From Seriola aureovittata (Eukaryota; Chordata; Actinopteri; Carangiformes; Carangidae): 64,000 bases of DNA. The position numbers were made by a program, and so were the translations under genes. Positions 32,751-49,200 of the stretch are shown here, piece by piece (positions within the stretch are counted from its first letter, which is position 1; each line of letters opens with the position of its first letter). The notes beneath the pieces were generated by a model. That model worked only from the letters and a program-made list of their open reading frames with translations, had not been told where the DNA came from and did no database searches. Location: contig NC_079367.1 in assembly GCF_021018895.1 (NCBI RefSeq), positions 766,902 through 830,901 on the forward strand, read 5' to 3'.

Positions 32751-33000
32751 ACTTTTAAGACCTGCAATGCATTACTGGGTAATTTCCTGACAAAACCGTG
32801 AGTGAGAAGTAAAGGTAGAATGATCACTCTCAGACTGAATGCATGTTAAATTAAAGGCTACTTCACTGAACAACAACTTTTAAGACCTGCAATGCATTAC
32901 TGGGTAATTTCCTGACAAAACCGTGAGTGAGAAGTATAGGTAGAATGATCACTCTCAGACTGAATGCATGTTAAATTAAAGGCTGCTTCACTGAACATGA
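32751..33000 (+). repeat. Duplicated 125-bp segment
   Basis: ACTTTTAAGACCTGCAATGC starts at 32751 and again at 32876. The two units are nearly identical through GGCT(A/G)CTTCACTGAAC. Each contains ACAAAACCGTGAGTGA, a string shared with the inverted arm near 39154. Confidence 0.9.
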
Positions 33001-33150
33001 ACTCAGGTGAGTAACCATAGCACTTCTAATGCTCCCTGTTGAAGACTAAGGATATTTAAATTATGGCAGATATTGCTACCAATATAATAATAATAATAAT
33101 AATAATAATATTTAAAAATTCTAAAAAAAGTTCTAAAATATGTACCACTG

Positions 33151-33244
33151 TGTCCTGAGGTTGTGCGGTGTATGGAACACAGGACATCACTCTCTTCCAC
33201 ACTGTGGCGCACCTCTGAGACCGTACAGTACATGGAATGTGGAA
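33151..33244. other. Hairpin module H2, diverged pair
   Basis: Stem TGTCCTG (33151-33157)/CAGGACA (33180-33186) encloses a 22-nt loop containing TTGTGCGGTGTATGG, the diverged complement of the loop at 14296-14317. A second stem, TTCCACA (33195-33201)/TGTGGAA (33238-33244), encloses a longer insert ending in a more diverged loop. The same pair recurs 2981 bp downstream in the second D block. Confidence 0.62.
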
Positions 33245-34675
33245 AAATACTTCTGAAGGATGCCAGACGAACCCGAATTGGACAAAAGGAGGACACCCTG
33301 GACTTCAAACCCTGATATAAGGTTATCCACGATCATTTACTGCACGATTACGCCGGACGGCAGGTGAGCCAAAACACTTAAAGGTCCATGTTAGGAAATC
33401 TATACTGTACAATACGAGGATAAAATCCTGAATATACCGAGAAAGAAAATTATTTTGATATTCAGTAGAGGAACGACCGTTATTTTAATCCTCTCATAAC
33501 CAAGATTACTAAGGGAAATGTGATATTACACTTGACTATGGTAAAATTAAACCTGTTTTTTAACACCAGATTGAACCCGGACAGGGTCTTGGCCTTTAAA
33601 TTCCATAACACTAAATACTGGACTGAACCCGTGACTGGAAAAATGACTATAAAACCAATCAAAGTCTAATCAGGATCTGAATACTCTTTGAAAAAAAGAT
33701 CCAAACATTAAAGGATTATTGTGGAAATAATAATAATATAATCCTGATTATATACCAGACTGAAAACAACCTATAAACCTAATATAAACCAGTTTGAATC
33801 CCCAAAGGGAACTGAAAAATTAAGATATTAAACTATTATAAAACAGGATTATAACACAATTGGCTATGGGACACACCCTGAGACATGATCAACCTCGGGG
33901 GGCCACCCTCAGGGGAGAATGTCTAGTGATAAACGGCCGAAACATTCGATGAGCCTGGGGTCCACTACTGATGATGTGTTCCAAAATTTAGAGGATTATT
34001 ATTGTTGTTATTATTATTAATAACAACAATAAACAACACTGAAACAGACGTCTGAAAAGAAAAAAAGAGCACCTTTAATCAAGCATTTAAAACCCAGATT
34101 GGGGATATTTATTCAATAAAACAAAACTCATGGAACAAAACAGAACAACCAAAAAATAATGGAAAAATAAGAAATTAACTTCAAAGGAGAAACCTGACTA
34201 AAGCCTGATATGGACACAAAATTAAAACCAGGACACAATCTCTGGAAAGAGAAACTGAAACATAGAAATCCAAAAAAAACAACAATACTGAACCTAAAAT
34301 TCCATAAGAAAAATAAAAAAAGAGAAGAAAGAAGAAAAAATAAACAAAGAAAAAAAGAGAAGAAAAAAAGAGAAGAGAAAAAAACATTTTACTCAAGACT
34401 TTAAAGCCCTGAATGGGAAAATGATTCAATAAAATCAACTCAAATTAACTCCAGGTGACAGATCTGACTGAAGACGGATGGAAGAAAAACTTAACCTTGA
34501 CCTTGACCTCTTGACCTCTGAAAAAAACATTCCTTTATGGGACAAGGGTTGATAGGAACTGTGAACCGGTGACGACGGGCGTCGGCCAGTGCACTGCCTT
34601 TGGTCTCCCACTTTCAACTGCCCAGTCGTCGGACGAAGCAGGGGAGATCATCGAGATAATTAAAAAATCCTAACC

Positions 34676-34981
34676 CAGCCAGAGCCTTTCGGACAGCCCG
34701 GTTTGCTATATACGCCAGGAAATCAACCCTCTCCCCTCTCTGTTTCTAAAAAAAAGGTCTTAACTTAACTTACCTCTATTATGGATATATAAAGAACTAG
34801 CGCTCTCTCACACACACACACACACACCCTCTCTCTTCTCCCTGCTCTTCCCTCATGAAAATGAGGGAGTAGAGGGAGGTAGAGTGTTCAGCCCGGTCCG
34901 GCGGGGGAGAGTTCTAGCCCGAACAGGCTCCTCTCCCTAACTCTACCTCCTTCGTCCTCCTTATCCTAATCCTAAACACTC
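34676..34981. other. Spacer between D blocks, with an inverted unit E
   Basis: Starts abruptly at CCTAACCC|AGCCAGAGCC. Contains AACTTAACTTACCTC, a short CA tract, and a unit E copy in inverted orientation (CTCATGAAAATGAGGGAG, GCGGGGGAGAGTTCTAGCCC). No gene. Confidence 0.7.
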
Positions 34982-35092
34982 ACCCTATGCCTCATCCTAA
35001 ACCTAACCACTCACCCTATGCCTAAACCTAACCTTTGACCTCTGACCTTTAATCCTAACCCTGAGCCTTTACCCTAACCCTAACCTCTCTCC

Positions 35093-35135
<43 letters not shown>

Positions 35136-35418
35136 CTCTCCCTCTTCCTCTCTCCCTCCCTCTCTCTCTTTTTCTCTTCCCCCCCCCCCCCCCCTTTTTT
35201 TTCTCTCTCTCTCTCCCTTTTTTTTCTCTCTCTCACACACACATATAGACACACACACTCTCTCTTCTCCCCTCTCTTCCCTCATGAGAATGAGGGAGCA
35301 GGGGGAGATAGAGCATGCAGCCCGATCCGGCGGGGGAGAGTTCTAGCCCCGCACAGGCACCTCTCCCTAGCTCTATCTCCTTCACCCTCTTTATCCTAAA
35401 CCTAACCACTCACCCTGT

Positions 35419-35464
<46 letters not shown>

Positions 35465-35472
35465 TCCCTCTC

Positions 35473-35511
<39 letters not shown>

Positions 35512-37650
35512 TCTCTCTCTCACACACACTCACGCTCCAGGAAATATGCATTTTTTAATAATTTGAATATTATTATGGAATTATGACAATATTATGTCCA
35601 AAAAACCCACTTCCGATCGTCGTAGAGACACAAGCCTGGTACCATCGGATTCCTGATCCTCACAAACCCCCAAGTGGATGTAAGTTTCAAGTCTCTAGCT
35701 CACTCAGAACAGCAGTTATTAACAAAAAACAACTTTTAAGACCTGCAATGCATTACTGGGTAATTTCCTGACAAAACCGTGAGTGAGAAGTAAAGGTAGA
35801 ATGATCACTCTCAGACTGAATGCATGTTAAATTAAAGGCTACTTCACTGAACAACAACTTTTAAGACCTGCAATGCATTACTGGGTAATTTCCTGACAAA
35901 ACCGTGAGTGAGAAGTATAGGTAGAATGATCACTCTCAGACTGAATGCATGTTAAATTAAAGGCTGCTTCACTGAACATGAACTCAGGTGAGTAACCATA
36001 GCACTTCTAATGCTCCCTGTTGAAGACTAAGGATATTTAAATTATGGCAGATATTGCTACCAATATAATAATAATAATAATAATAATAATATTTAAAAAT
36101 TCTAAAAAAAGTTCTAAAATATGTACCACTGTGTCCTGAGGTTGTGCGGTGTATGGAACACAGGACATCACTCTCTTCCACACTGTGGCGCACCTCTGAG
36201 ACCGTACAGTACATGGAATGTGGAAAAATACTTCTGAAGGATGCCAGACGAACCCGAATTGGACAAAAGGAGGACACCCTGGACTTCAAACCCTGATATA
36301 AGGTTATCCACGATCATTTACTGCACGATTACGCCGGACGGCAGGTGAGCCAAAACACTTAAAGGTCCATGTTAGGAAATCTATACTGTACAATACGAGG
36401 ATAAAATCCTGAATATACCGAGAAAGAAAATTATTTTGATATTCAGTAGAGGAACGACCGTTATTTTAATCCTCTCATAACCAAGATTACTAAGGGAAAT
36501 GTGATATTACACTTGACTATGGTAAAATTAAACCTGTTTTTTAACACCAGATTGAACCCGGACAGGGTCTTGGCCTTTAAATTCCATAACACTAAATACT
36601 GGACTGAACCCGTGACTGGAAAAATGACTATAAAACCAATCAAAGTCTAATCAGGATCTGAATACTCTTTGAAAAAAAGATCCAAACATTAAAGGATTAT
36701 TGTGGAAATAATAATAATATAATCCTGATTATATACCAGACTGAAAACAACCTATAAACCTAATATAAACCAGTTTGAATCCCCAAAGGGAACTGAAAAA
36801 TTAAGATATTAAACTATTATAAAACAGGATTATAACACAATTGGCTATGGGACACACCCTGAGACATGATCAACCTCGGGGGGCCACCCTCAGGGGAGAA
36901 TGTCTAGTGATAAACGGCCGAAACATTCGATGAGCCTGGGGTCCACTACTGATGATGTGTTCCAAAATTTAGAGGATTATTATTGTTGTTATTATTATTA
37001 ATAACAACAATAAACAACACTGAAACAGACGTCTGAAAAGAAAAAAAGAGCACCTTTAATCAAGCATTTAAAACCCAGATTGGGGATATTTATTCAATAA
37101 AACAAAACTCATGGAACAAAACAGAACAACCAAAAAATAATGGAAAAATAAGAAATTAACTTCAAAGGAGAAACCTGACTAAAGCCTGATATGGACACAA
37201 AATTAAAACCAGGACACAATCTCTGGAAAGAGAAACTGAAACATAGAAATCCAAAAAAAACAACAATACTGAACCTAAAATTCCATAAGAAAAATAAAAA
37301 AAGAGAAGAAAGAAGAAAAAATAAACAAAGAAAAAAAGAGAAGAAAAAAAGAGAAGAGAAAAAAACATTTTACTCAAGACTTTAAAGCCCTGAATGGGAA
37401 AATGATTCAATAAAATCAACTCAAATTAACTCCAGGTGACAGATCTGACTGAAGACGGATGGAAGAAAAACTTAACCTTGACCTTGACCTCTTGACCTCT
37501 GAAAAAAACATTCCTTTATGGGACAAGGGTTGATAGGAACTGTGAACCGGTGACGACGGGCGTCGGCCAGTGCACTGCCTTTGGTCTCCCACTTTCAACT
37601 GCCCAGTCGTCGGACGAAGCAGGGGAGATCATCGAGATAATTAAAAAATC
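34982..37650 (+). repeat. Composite subtelomeric block D, copy 2
   Basis: Near-identical to 31996-34675, differing mainly in CT and C-tract length. Unlike copy 1, its block B head is followed by a proper (CCCTAA)n array. Confidence 0.9.
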
Positions 37651-37696
37651 CTAACCCTAACCCTAACCCTAACCCTAACCCTAACCCTAACCCTAA

Positions 37697-37697
<1 letters not shown>
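37648..37697 (-). repeat. Interstitial telomeric array (CCCTAA)n
   Basis: About eight repeats between an inverted block B head and the inverted 3.4-kb arm, ending in CCCTAAAAACACTAC. Confidence 0.95.
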
Positions 37698-41059
<3,362 letters not shown>

Positions 41060-41075
<16 letters not shown>

Positions 41076-41209
41076 TACGGTACAGGGATTCGTTTGGAAT
41101 TGAGAACTGCAGACAACGGGCGTCGGCCAGTGCACTGCCTTTGATTCCCCACTTTCAACTGCCCAGTCGTCGGACGAAGCAGGGGGAATCATCGAGATAA
41201 TTAAAAAAT
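41060..41209 (-). repeat. Block B head, inverted, at the edge of the large telomeric array
   Basis: Matches the younger head type of 11517-11690 (GGGATTCGTTTGGAATTGAG, GCAGACAACGGGCGTCGGCC), although the adjoining arm would predict the older type seen at 12450-12600. Confidence 0.85.
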
Positions 41210-43257
41210 CCTAACCCTAACCCTAACCCTAACCCTAACCCTAACCCTAACCCTAACCCTAACCCTAACCCTAACCCTAACCCTAACCCTAACCCTAACC
41301 CTAACCCTAACCCTAACCCTAACCCTAACCCTAACCCTAACCCTAACCCTAACCCTAACCCTAACCCTAACCCTAACCCTAACCCTAACCCTAACCCTAA
41401 CCCTAACCCTAACCCTAACCCTAACCCTAACCCTAACCCTAACCCTAACCCTAACCCTAACCCTAACCCTAACCCTAACCCTAACCCTAACCCTAACCCT
41501 AACCCTAACCCTAACCCTAACCCTAACCCTAACCCTAACCCTAACCCTAACCCTAACCCTAACCCTAACCCTAACCCTAACCCTAACCCTAACCCTAACC
41601 CTAACCCTAACCCTAACCCTAACCCTAACCCTAACCCTAACCCTAACCCTAACCCTAACCCTAACCCTAACCCTAACCCTAACCCTAACCCTAACCCTAA
41701 CCCTAACCCTAACCCTAACCCTAACCCTAACCCTAACCCTAACCCTAACCCTAACCCTAACCCTAACCCTAACCCTAACCCTAACCCTAACCCTAACCCT
41801 AACCCTAACCCTAACCCTAACCCTAACCCTAACCCTAACCCTAACCCTAACCCTAACCCTAACCCTAACCCTAACCCTAACCCTAACCCTAACCCTAACC
41901 CTAACCCTAACCCTAACCCTAACCCTAACCCTAACCCTAACCCTAACCCTAACCCTAACCCTAACCCTAACCCTAACCCTAACCCTAACCCTAACCCTAA
42001 CCCTAACCCTAACCCTAACCCTAACCCTAACCCTAACCCTAACCCTAACCCTAACCCTAACCCTAACCCTAACCCTAACCCTAACCCTAACCCTAACCCT
42101 AACCCTAACCCTAACCCTAACCCTAACCCTAACCCTAACCCTAACCCTAACCCTAACCCTAACCCTAACCCTAACCCTAACCCTAACCCTAACCCTAACC
42201 CTAACCCTAACCCTAACCCTAACCCTAACCCTAACCCTAACCCTAACCCTAACCCTAACCCTAACCCTAACCCTAACCCTAACCCTAACCCTAACCCTAA
42301 CCCTAACCCTAACCCTAACCCTAACCCTAACCCTAACCCTAACCCTAACCCTAACCCTAACCCTAACCCTAACCCTAACCCTAACCCTAACCCTAACCCT
42401 AACCCTAACCCTAACCCTAACCCTAACCCTAACCCTAACCCTAACCCTAACCCTAACCCTAACCCTAACCCTAACCCTAACCCTAACCCTAACCCTAACC
42501 CTAACCCTAACCCTAACCCTAACCCTAACCCTAACCCTAACCCTAACCCTAACCCTAACCCTAACCCTAACCCTAACCCTAACCCTAACCCTAACCCTAA
42601 CCCTAACCCTAACCCTAACCCTAACCCTAACCCTAACCCTAACCCTAACCCTAACCCTAACCCTAACCCTAACCCTAACCCTAACCCTAACCCTAACCCT
42701 AACCCTAACCCTAACCCTAACCCTAACCCTAACCCTAACCCTAACCCTAACCCTAACCCTAACCCTAACCCTAACCCTAACCCTAACCCTAACCCTAACC
42801 CTAACCCTAACCCTAACCCTAACCCTAACCCTAACCCTAACCCTAACCCTAACCCTAACCCTAACCCTAACCCTAACCCTAACCCTAACCCTAACCCTAA
42901 CCCTAACCCTAACCCTAACCCTAACCCTAACCCTAACCCTAACCCTAACCCTAACCCTAACCCTAACCCTAACCCTAACCCTAACCCTAACCCTAACCCT
43001 AACCCTAACCCTAACCCTAACCCTAACCCTAACCCTAACCCTAACCCTAACCCTAACCCTAACCCTAACCCTAACCCTAACCCTAACCCTAACCCTAACC
43101 CTAACCCTAACCCTAACCCTAACCCTAACCCTAACCCTAACCCTAACCCTAACCCTAACCCTAACCCTAACCCTAACCCTAACCCTAACCCTAACCCTAA
43201 CCCTAACCCTAACCCTAACCCTAACCCTAACCCTAACCCTAACCCTAACCCTAACCC
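41210..43257 (-). repeat. Pure 2,048-bp telomeric array (CCCTAA)n
   Basis: About 341 hexamers without a visible variant. G-strand TTAGGG is on the minus strand. The left edge is a block B head (AAAAAATCCTAACCC). The right edge is CCCTAACCC|AGCCTTCTGAG, inside a satellite A monomer. The 712-residue Leu-Gly frame here is an artefact of the hexamer. Confidence 0.98.
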
Positions 43258-46200
43258 AGCCTTCTGAGTCGCTCCCTTCCGAATGGCCGCCATGGGAGGT
43301 CTCTCATATGCTGCCGGGAGACACGGTTAAATTCTGTGTTTTAATAATTTCCGAAAAATTTTCTCGAAAGTCCACAAATTTGGTATCTACGGACTCGGCT
43401 CGTCACGCTGAGTAACATATGTCAGCCCCAGGCTTCGAAGTCGCTCCCGTCGGAAGGGATGCCTCGTTAAACGTGTCCGAGGCCCGCTTGCTGCGACGAA
43501 AAATTTTGTCAAAAGTCCACAAATTGGGTGTCTACGGACTCGGCTCGTCAAGCTGAGTAACATATGTCAGCCCCAGCCTTCTGAGTCGCTCCCTTCCGAA
43601 GGGTCATCTCTCATATGCTGAGGTGCCACACCATTAAGACTAGTGTGAATGTCGCAACGGAAAAGTTTGTCCAAAGTCCACAAGTTTGGTGTCTACGGAC
43701 TCGGCTCGTCACGCTGAGTAACATATGTCAGCCCCAGCCTTCTGAGTCGCTCCCTTCCGAATGGCCGCCATGGGAGGTCTCTCATATGCTGCCGGGAGAC
43801 ACGGTTAAATTCTGTGTTTTAATAATTTCCGAAAAATTTTCTCGAAAGTCCACAAATTTGGTATCTACGGACTCGGCTCGTCACGCTGAGTAACATATGT
43901 CAGCCCCAGGCTTCGAAGTCGCTCCCGTCGGAAGGGATGCCTCGTTAAACGTGTCCGAGGCCCGCTTGCTGCGACGAAAAATTTTGTCAAAAGTCCACAA
44001 ATTGGGTGTCTACGGACTCGGCTCGTCAAGCTGAGTAACATATGTCAGCCCCAGCCTTCTGAGTCGCTCCCTTCCGAAGGGTCATCTCTCATATGCTGAG
44101 GTGCCACACCATTAAGACTAGTGTGAATGTCGCAACGGAAAAGTTTGTCCAAAGTCCACAAGTTTGGTGTCTACGGACTCGGCTCGTCACGCTGAGTAAC
44201 ATATGTCAGCCCCAGCCTTCTGAGTCGCTCCCTTCCGAAGGGTCATCTCTCATATGCTGAGGTGCCACACCATTAAGACTAGTGTGAATGTCGCAACGGA
44301 AAAGTTTGTCCAAAGTCCACAAGTTTGGTGTCTACGGACTCGGCTCGTCACGCTGAGTAACATATGTCAGCCCCAGCCTTCTGAGTCGCTCCCTTCCGAA
44401 TGGCCGCCATGGGAGGTCTCTCATATGCTGCCGGGAGACACGGTTAAATTCTGTGTTTTAATAATTTCCGAAAAATTTTCTCGAAAGTCCACAAATTTGG
44501 TATCTACGGACTCGGCTCGTCACGCTGAGTAACATAAGTCAGCCCCAGGCTTCGAAGTCGCTCCCGTCGGAAGGGATGCCTCGTTAAACGTGTCCGAGGC
44601 CCGCTTGCTGCGACGAAAAATTTTGTCAAAAGTCCACAAATTGGGTGTCTACGGACTCGGCTCGTCAAGCTGAGTAACATATGTCAGCCCCAGCCTTCTG
44701 AGTCGCTCCCTTCCGAAGGGTCATCTCTCATATGCTGAGGTGCCACACCATTAAGACTAGTGTGAATGTCGCAACGGAAAAGTTTGTCCAAAGTCCACAA
44801 GTTTGGTGTCTACGGACTCGGCTCGTCACGCTGAGTAACATATGTCAGCCCCAGCCTTCTGAGTCGCTCCCTTCCGAATGGCCGCCATGGGAGGTCTCTC
44901 ATATGCTGCCGGAGACACGGTTAAATTCTGTGTTTTAATAATTTCCGAAAAATTTTCTCGAAAGTCCACAAATTTGGTATCTACGGACTCGGCTCGTCAC
45001 GCTGAGTAACATATGTCAGCCCCAGGCTTCGAAGTCGCTCCCGTCGGAAGGGATGCCTCGTTAAACGTGTCCGAGGCCCGCTTGCTGCGACGAAAAATTT
45101 TGTCAAAAGTCCACAAATTGGTGTCTACGGACTCGGCTCGTCAAGCTGAGTAACATATGTCAGCCCCAGCCTTCTGAGTCGCTCCCTTCCGAAGGTCATC
45201 TCTCATATGCTGAGGTGCCACACCATTAAGACTAGTGTGAATGTCGCAACGGAAAAGTTTGTCCAAAGTCCACAAGTTTGGTGTCTACGGACTCGGCTCG
45301 TCACGCTGAGTAACATATGTCAGCCCCAGCCTTCTGAGTCGCTCCCTTCCGAATGGCCGCCATGGGAGGTCTCTCATATGCTGCCGGGAGACACGGTTAA
45401 ATTCTGTGTTTTAATAATTTCCGAAAAATTTTCTCGAAAGTCCACAAATTGGGTGTCTACGGACTCGGCTCGTCAAGCTGAGTAACATATGTCAGCCCCA
45501 GCCTTCTGAGTCGCTCCCTTCCGAAGGGTCATCTCTCATATGCTGAGGTGCCACACCATTAAGACTAGTGTGAATGTCGCAACGGAAAAGTTTGTCCAAA
45601 GTCCACAAGTTTGGTGTCTACGGACTCGGCTCGTCACGCTGAGTAACATATGTCAGCCCCAGCTTCTGAGTCGCTCCCTTCGAATGGCCGCCATGGGAGG
45701 TCTCTCATATGCTGCCGGGAGACACGGTTAAATTCTGTGTTTTAATAATTTCCGAAAAATTTTCTCGAAAGTCCACAAATTTGGTATCTACGGACTCGGC
45801 TCGTCACGCTGAGTAACATATGTCAGCCCCAGGCTTCGAAGTCGCTCCCGTCGGAAGGGATGCCTCGTTAAACGTGTCCGAGGCCCGCTTGCTGCGACGA
45901 AAAATTTTGTCAAAAGTCCACAAATTGGGTGTCTACGGACTCGGCTCGTCAAGCTGAGTAACATATGTCAGCCCCAGCCTTCTGAGTCGCTCCCTTCCGA
46001 AGGGTCATCTCTCATATGCTGAGGTGCCACACCATTAAGACTAGTGTGAATGTCGCAACCGAAAAGTTTGTCCAAAGTCCACAAGTTTGGTGTCTACGGA
46101 CTCGGCTCGTCACGCTGAGTAACATATGTCAGCCCCAGCCTTCTGAGTCGCTCCCTTCCGAATGGCCGCCATGGGAGGTCTCTCATATGCTGCCGGGAGA

Positions 46201-49200
46201 CACGGTTAAATTCTGTGTTTTAATAATTTCCGAAAAATTTTCTCGAAAGTCCACAAATTTGGTATCTACGGACTCGGCTCGTCACGCTGAGTAACATAAG
46301 TCAGCCCCAGGCTTCGAAGTCGCTCCCGTCGGAAGGGATGCCTCGTTAAACGTGTCCGAGGCCCGCTTGCTGCGACGAAAAATTTTGTCAAAAGTCAACA
46401 AATTGGGTGTCTACGGACTCGGCTCGTCAAGCTGAGTAACATATGTCAGCCCCAGCCTTCTGAGTCGCTCCCTTCCGAATGGCCGCCATGGGAGGTCTCT
46501 CATATGCTGAGGTGCCACACCATTAAGACTAGTGTGAATGTCGCAACGGAAAAGTTTGTCCAAAGTCCACAAGTTTGGTGTCTACGGACTCGGCTCGTCA
46601 CGCTGAGTAACATATGTCAGCCCCAGCCTTCTGAGTCGCTCCCTTCCGAATGGCCGCCATGGGAGGTCTCTCATATGCTGCCGGGAGACACGGTTAAATT
46701 CTGTGTTTTAATAATTTCCGAAAAATTTTCTCGAAAGTCCACAAATTTGGTATCTACGGACTCGGCTCGTCACGCTGAGTAACATATGTCAGCCCCAGGC
46801 TTCGAAGTCGCTCCCGTCGGAAGGGATGCCTCGTTAAACGTGTCCGAGGCCCGCTTGCTGCGACGAAAAATTTTGTCAAAAGTCCACAAATTGGGTGTCT
46901 ACGGACTCGGCTCGTCAAGCTGAGTAACATATGTCAGCCCCAGCCTTCTGAGTCGCTCCCTTCCGAAGGGTCATCTCTCATATGCTGAGGTGCCACACCA
47001 TTAAGACTAGTGTGAATGTCGCAACCGAAAAGTTTGTCCAAAGTCCACAAGTTTGGTGTCTACGGACTCGGCTCGTCACGCTGAGTAACATATGTCAGCC
47101 CCAGCCTTCTGAGTCGCTCCCTTCCGAATGGCCGCCATGGGAGGTCTCTCATATGCTGCCGGGAGACACGGTTAAATTCTGTGTTTTAATAATTTCCGAA
47201 AAATTTTCTCGAAAGTCCACAAATTTGGTATCTACGGACTCGGCTCGTCACGCTGAGTAACATAAGTCAGCCCCAGGCTTCGAAGTCGCTCCCGTCGGAA
47301 GGGATGCCTCGTTAAACGTGTCCGAGGCCCGCTTGCTGCGACGAAAAATTTTGTCAAAAGTCAACAAATTGGGTGTCTACGGACTCGGCTCGTCAAGCTG
47401 AGTAACATATGTCAGCCCCAGCCTTCTGAGTCGCTCCCTTCCGAAGGGTCATCTCTCATATGCTGAGGTGCCACACCATTAAGACTAGTGTGAATGTCGC
47501 AACGGAAAAGTTTGTCCAAAGTCCACAAGTTTGGTGTCTACGGACTCGGCTCGTCACGCTGAGTAACATATGTCAGCCCCAGCCTTCTGAGTCGCTCCCT
47601 TCCGAATGGCCGCCATGGGAGGTCTCTCATATGCTGCCGGGAGACACGGTTAAATTCTGTGTTTTAATAATTTCCGAAAAATTTTCTCGAAAGTCCACAA
47701 ATTTGGTATCTACGGACTCGGCTCGTCACGCTGAGTAACATATGTCAGCCCCAGGCTTCGAAGTCGCTCCCGTCGGAAGGGATGCCTCGTTAAACGTGTC
47801 CGAGGCCCGCTTGCTGCGACGAAAAATTTTGTCAAAAGTCCACAAATTGGGTGTCTACGGACTCGGCTCGTCAAGCTGAGTAACATATGTCAGCCCCAGC
47901 CTTCTGAGTCGCTCCCTTCCGAAGGGTCATCTCTCATATGCTGAGGTGCCACACCATTAAGACTAGTGTGAATGTCGCAACGGAAAAGTTTGTCCAAAGT
48001 CCACAAGTTTGGTGTCTACGGACTCGGCTCGTCACGCTGAGTAACATATGTCAGCCCCAGCCTTCTGAGTCGCTCCCTTCCGAATGGCCGCCATGGGAGG
48101 TCTCTCATATGCTGCCGGGAGACACGGTTAAATTCTGTGTTTTAATAATTTCCGAAAAATTTCCTCGAAAGTCCACAAATTTGGTATCTACGGACTCGGC
48201 TCGTCACGCTGAGTAACATATGTCAGCCCCAGGCTTCGAAGTCGCTCCCGTCGGAAGGGATGCCTCGTTAAACGTGTCCGAGGCCCGCTTGCTGCGACGA
48301 AAAATTTTGTCAAAAGTCCACAAATTGGGTGTCTACGGACTCGGCTCGTCAAGCTGAGTAACATATGTCAGCCCCAGCCTTCTGAGTCGCTCCCTTCCGA
48401 AGGGTCATCTCTCATATGCTGAGGTGCCACACCATTAAGACTAGTGTGAATGTCGCAACGAAAAGTTTGTCCAAAGTCCACAAGTTTGGTGTCTACGGAC
48501 TCGGCTCGTCACGCTGAGTAACATATGTCAGCCCCAGCTTCTGAGTCGCTCCCTTCCGAATGGCCGCCATGGGAGGTCTCTCATATGCTGCCGGGAGACA
48601 CGGTTAAATTCTGTGTTTTAATAATTTCCGAAAAATTTCCTCGAAAGTCCACAAATTTGGTATCTACGGACTCGGCTCGTCACGCTGAGTAACATATGTC
48701 AGCCCCAGGCTTCGAAGTCGCTCCCGTCGGAAGGGATGCCTCGTTAAACGTGTCCGAGGCCCGCTTGCTGCGACGAAAAATTTTGTCAAAAGTCCACAAA
48801 TTGGGTGTCTACGGACTCGGCTCGTCAAGCTGAGTAACATATGTCAGCCCCAGCCTTCTGAGTCGCTCCCTTCCGAAGGGTCATCTCTCATATGCTGAGG
48901 TGCCACACCATTAAGACTAGTGTGAATGTCGCAACGGAAAAGTTTGTCCAAAGTCCACAAGTTTGGTGTCTACGGACTCGGCTCGTCACGCTGAGTAACA
49001 TATGTCAGCCCCAGCCTTCTGAGTCGCTCCCTTCCGAATGGCCGCCATGGGAGGTCTCTCATATGCTGCCGGGAGACACGGTTAAATTCTGTGTTTTAAT
49101 AATTTCCGAAAAATTTCCTCGAAAGTCCACAAATTTGGTATCTACGGACTCGGCTCGTCACGCTGAGTAACATATGTCAGCCCCAGGCTTCGAAGTCGCT

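Larger units (their letters stand above)
31996..34675 (+). repeat. Composite subtelomeric block D, copy 1
   Basis: About 2.7-kb block repeated at 34982-37650 with offsets of 2981-2986 bp. It begins with degenerate CCTAAACCTAACC strings, then CT and poly-C tracts, one inverted unit E, and a duplicated 125-bp segment. Next comes the hairpin module H2 paralogue, and then an inverted block B that ends in its head and a single CCTAACCC. The lysine-rich and serine/leucine-rich frames are artefacts of low-complexity DNA. Confidence 0.9.

Noticed and set aside
41155..43293. 712-residue Leu-Gly repeat protein frame
   Set aside because: It is the translation of (TTAGGG)n, has no stop because the hexamer has none in that frame, and starts and ends in flanking satellite or block B.
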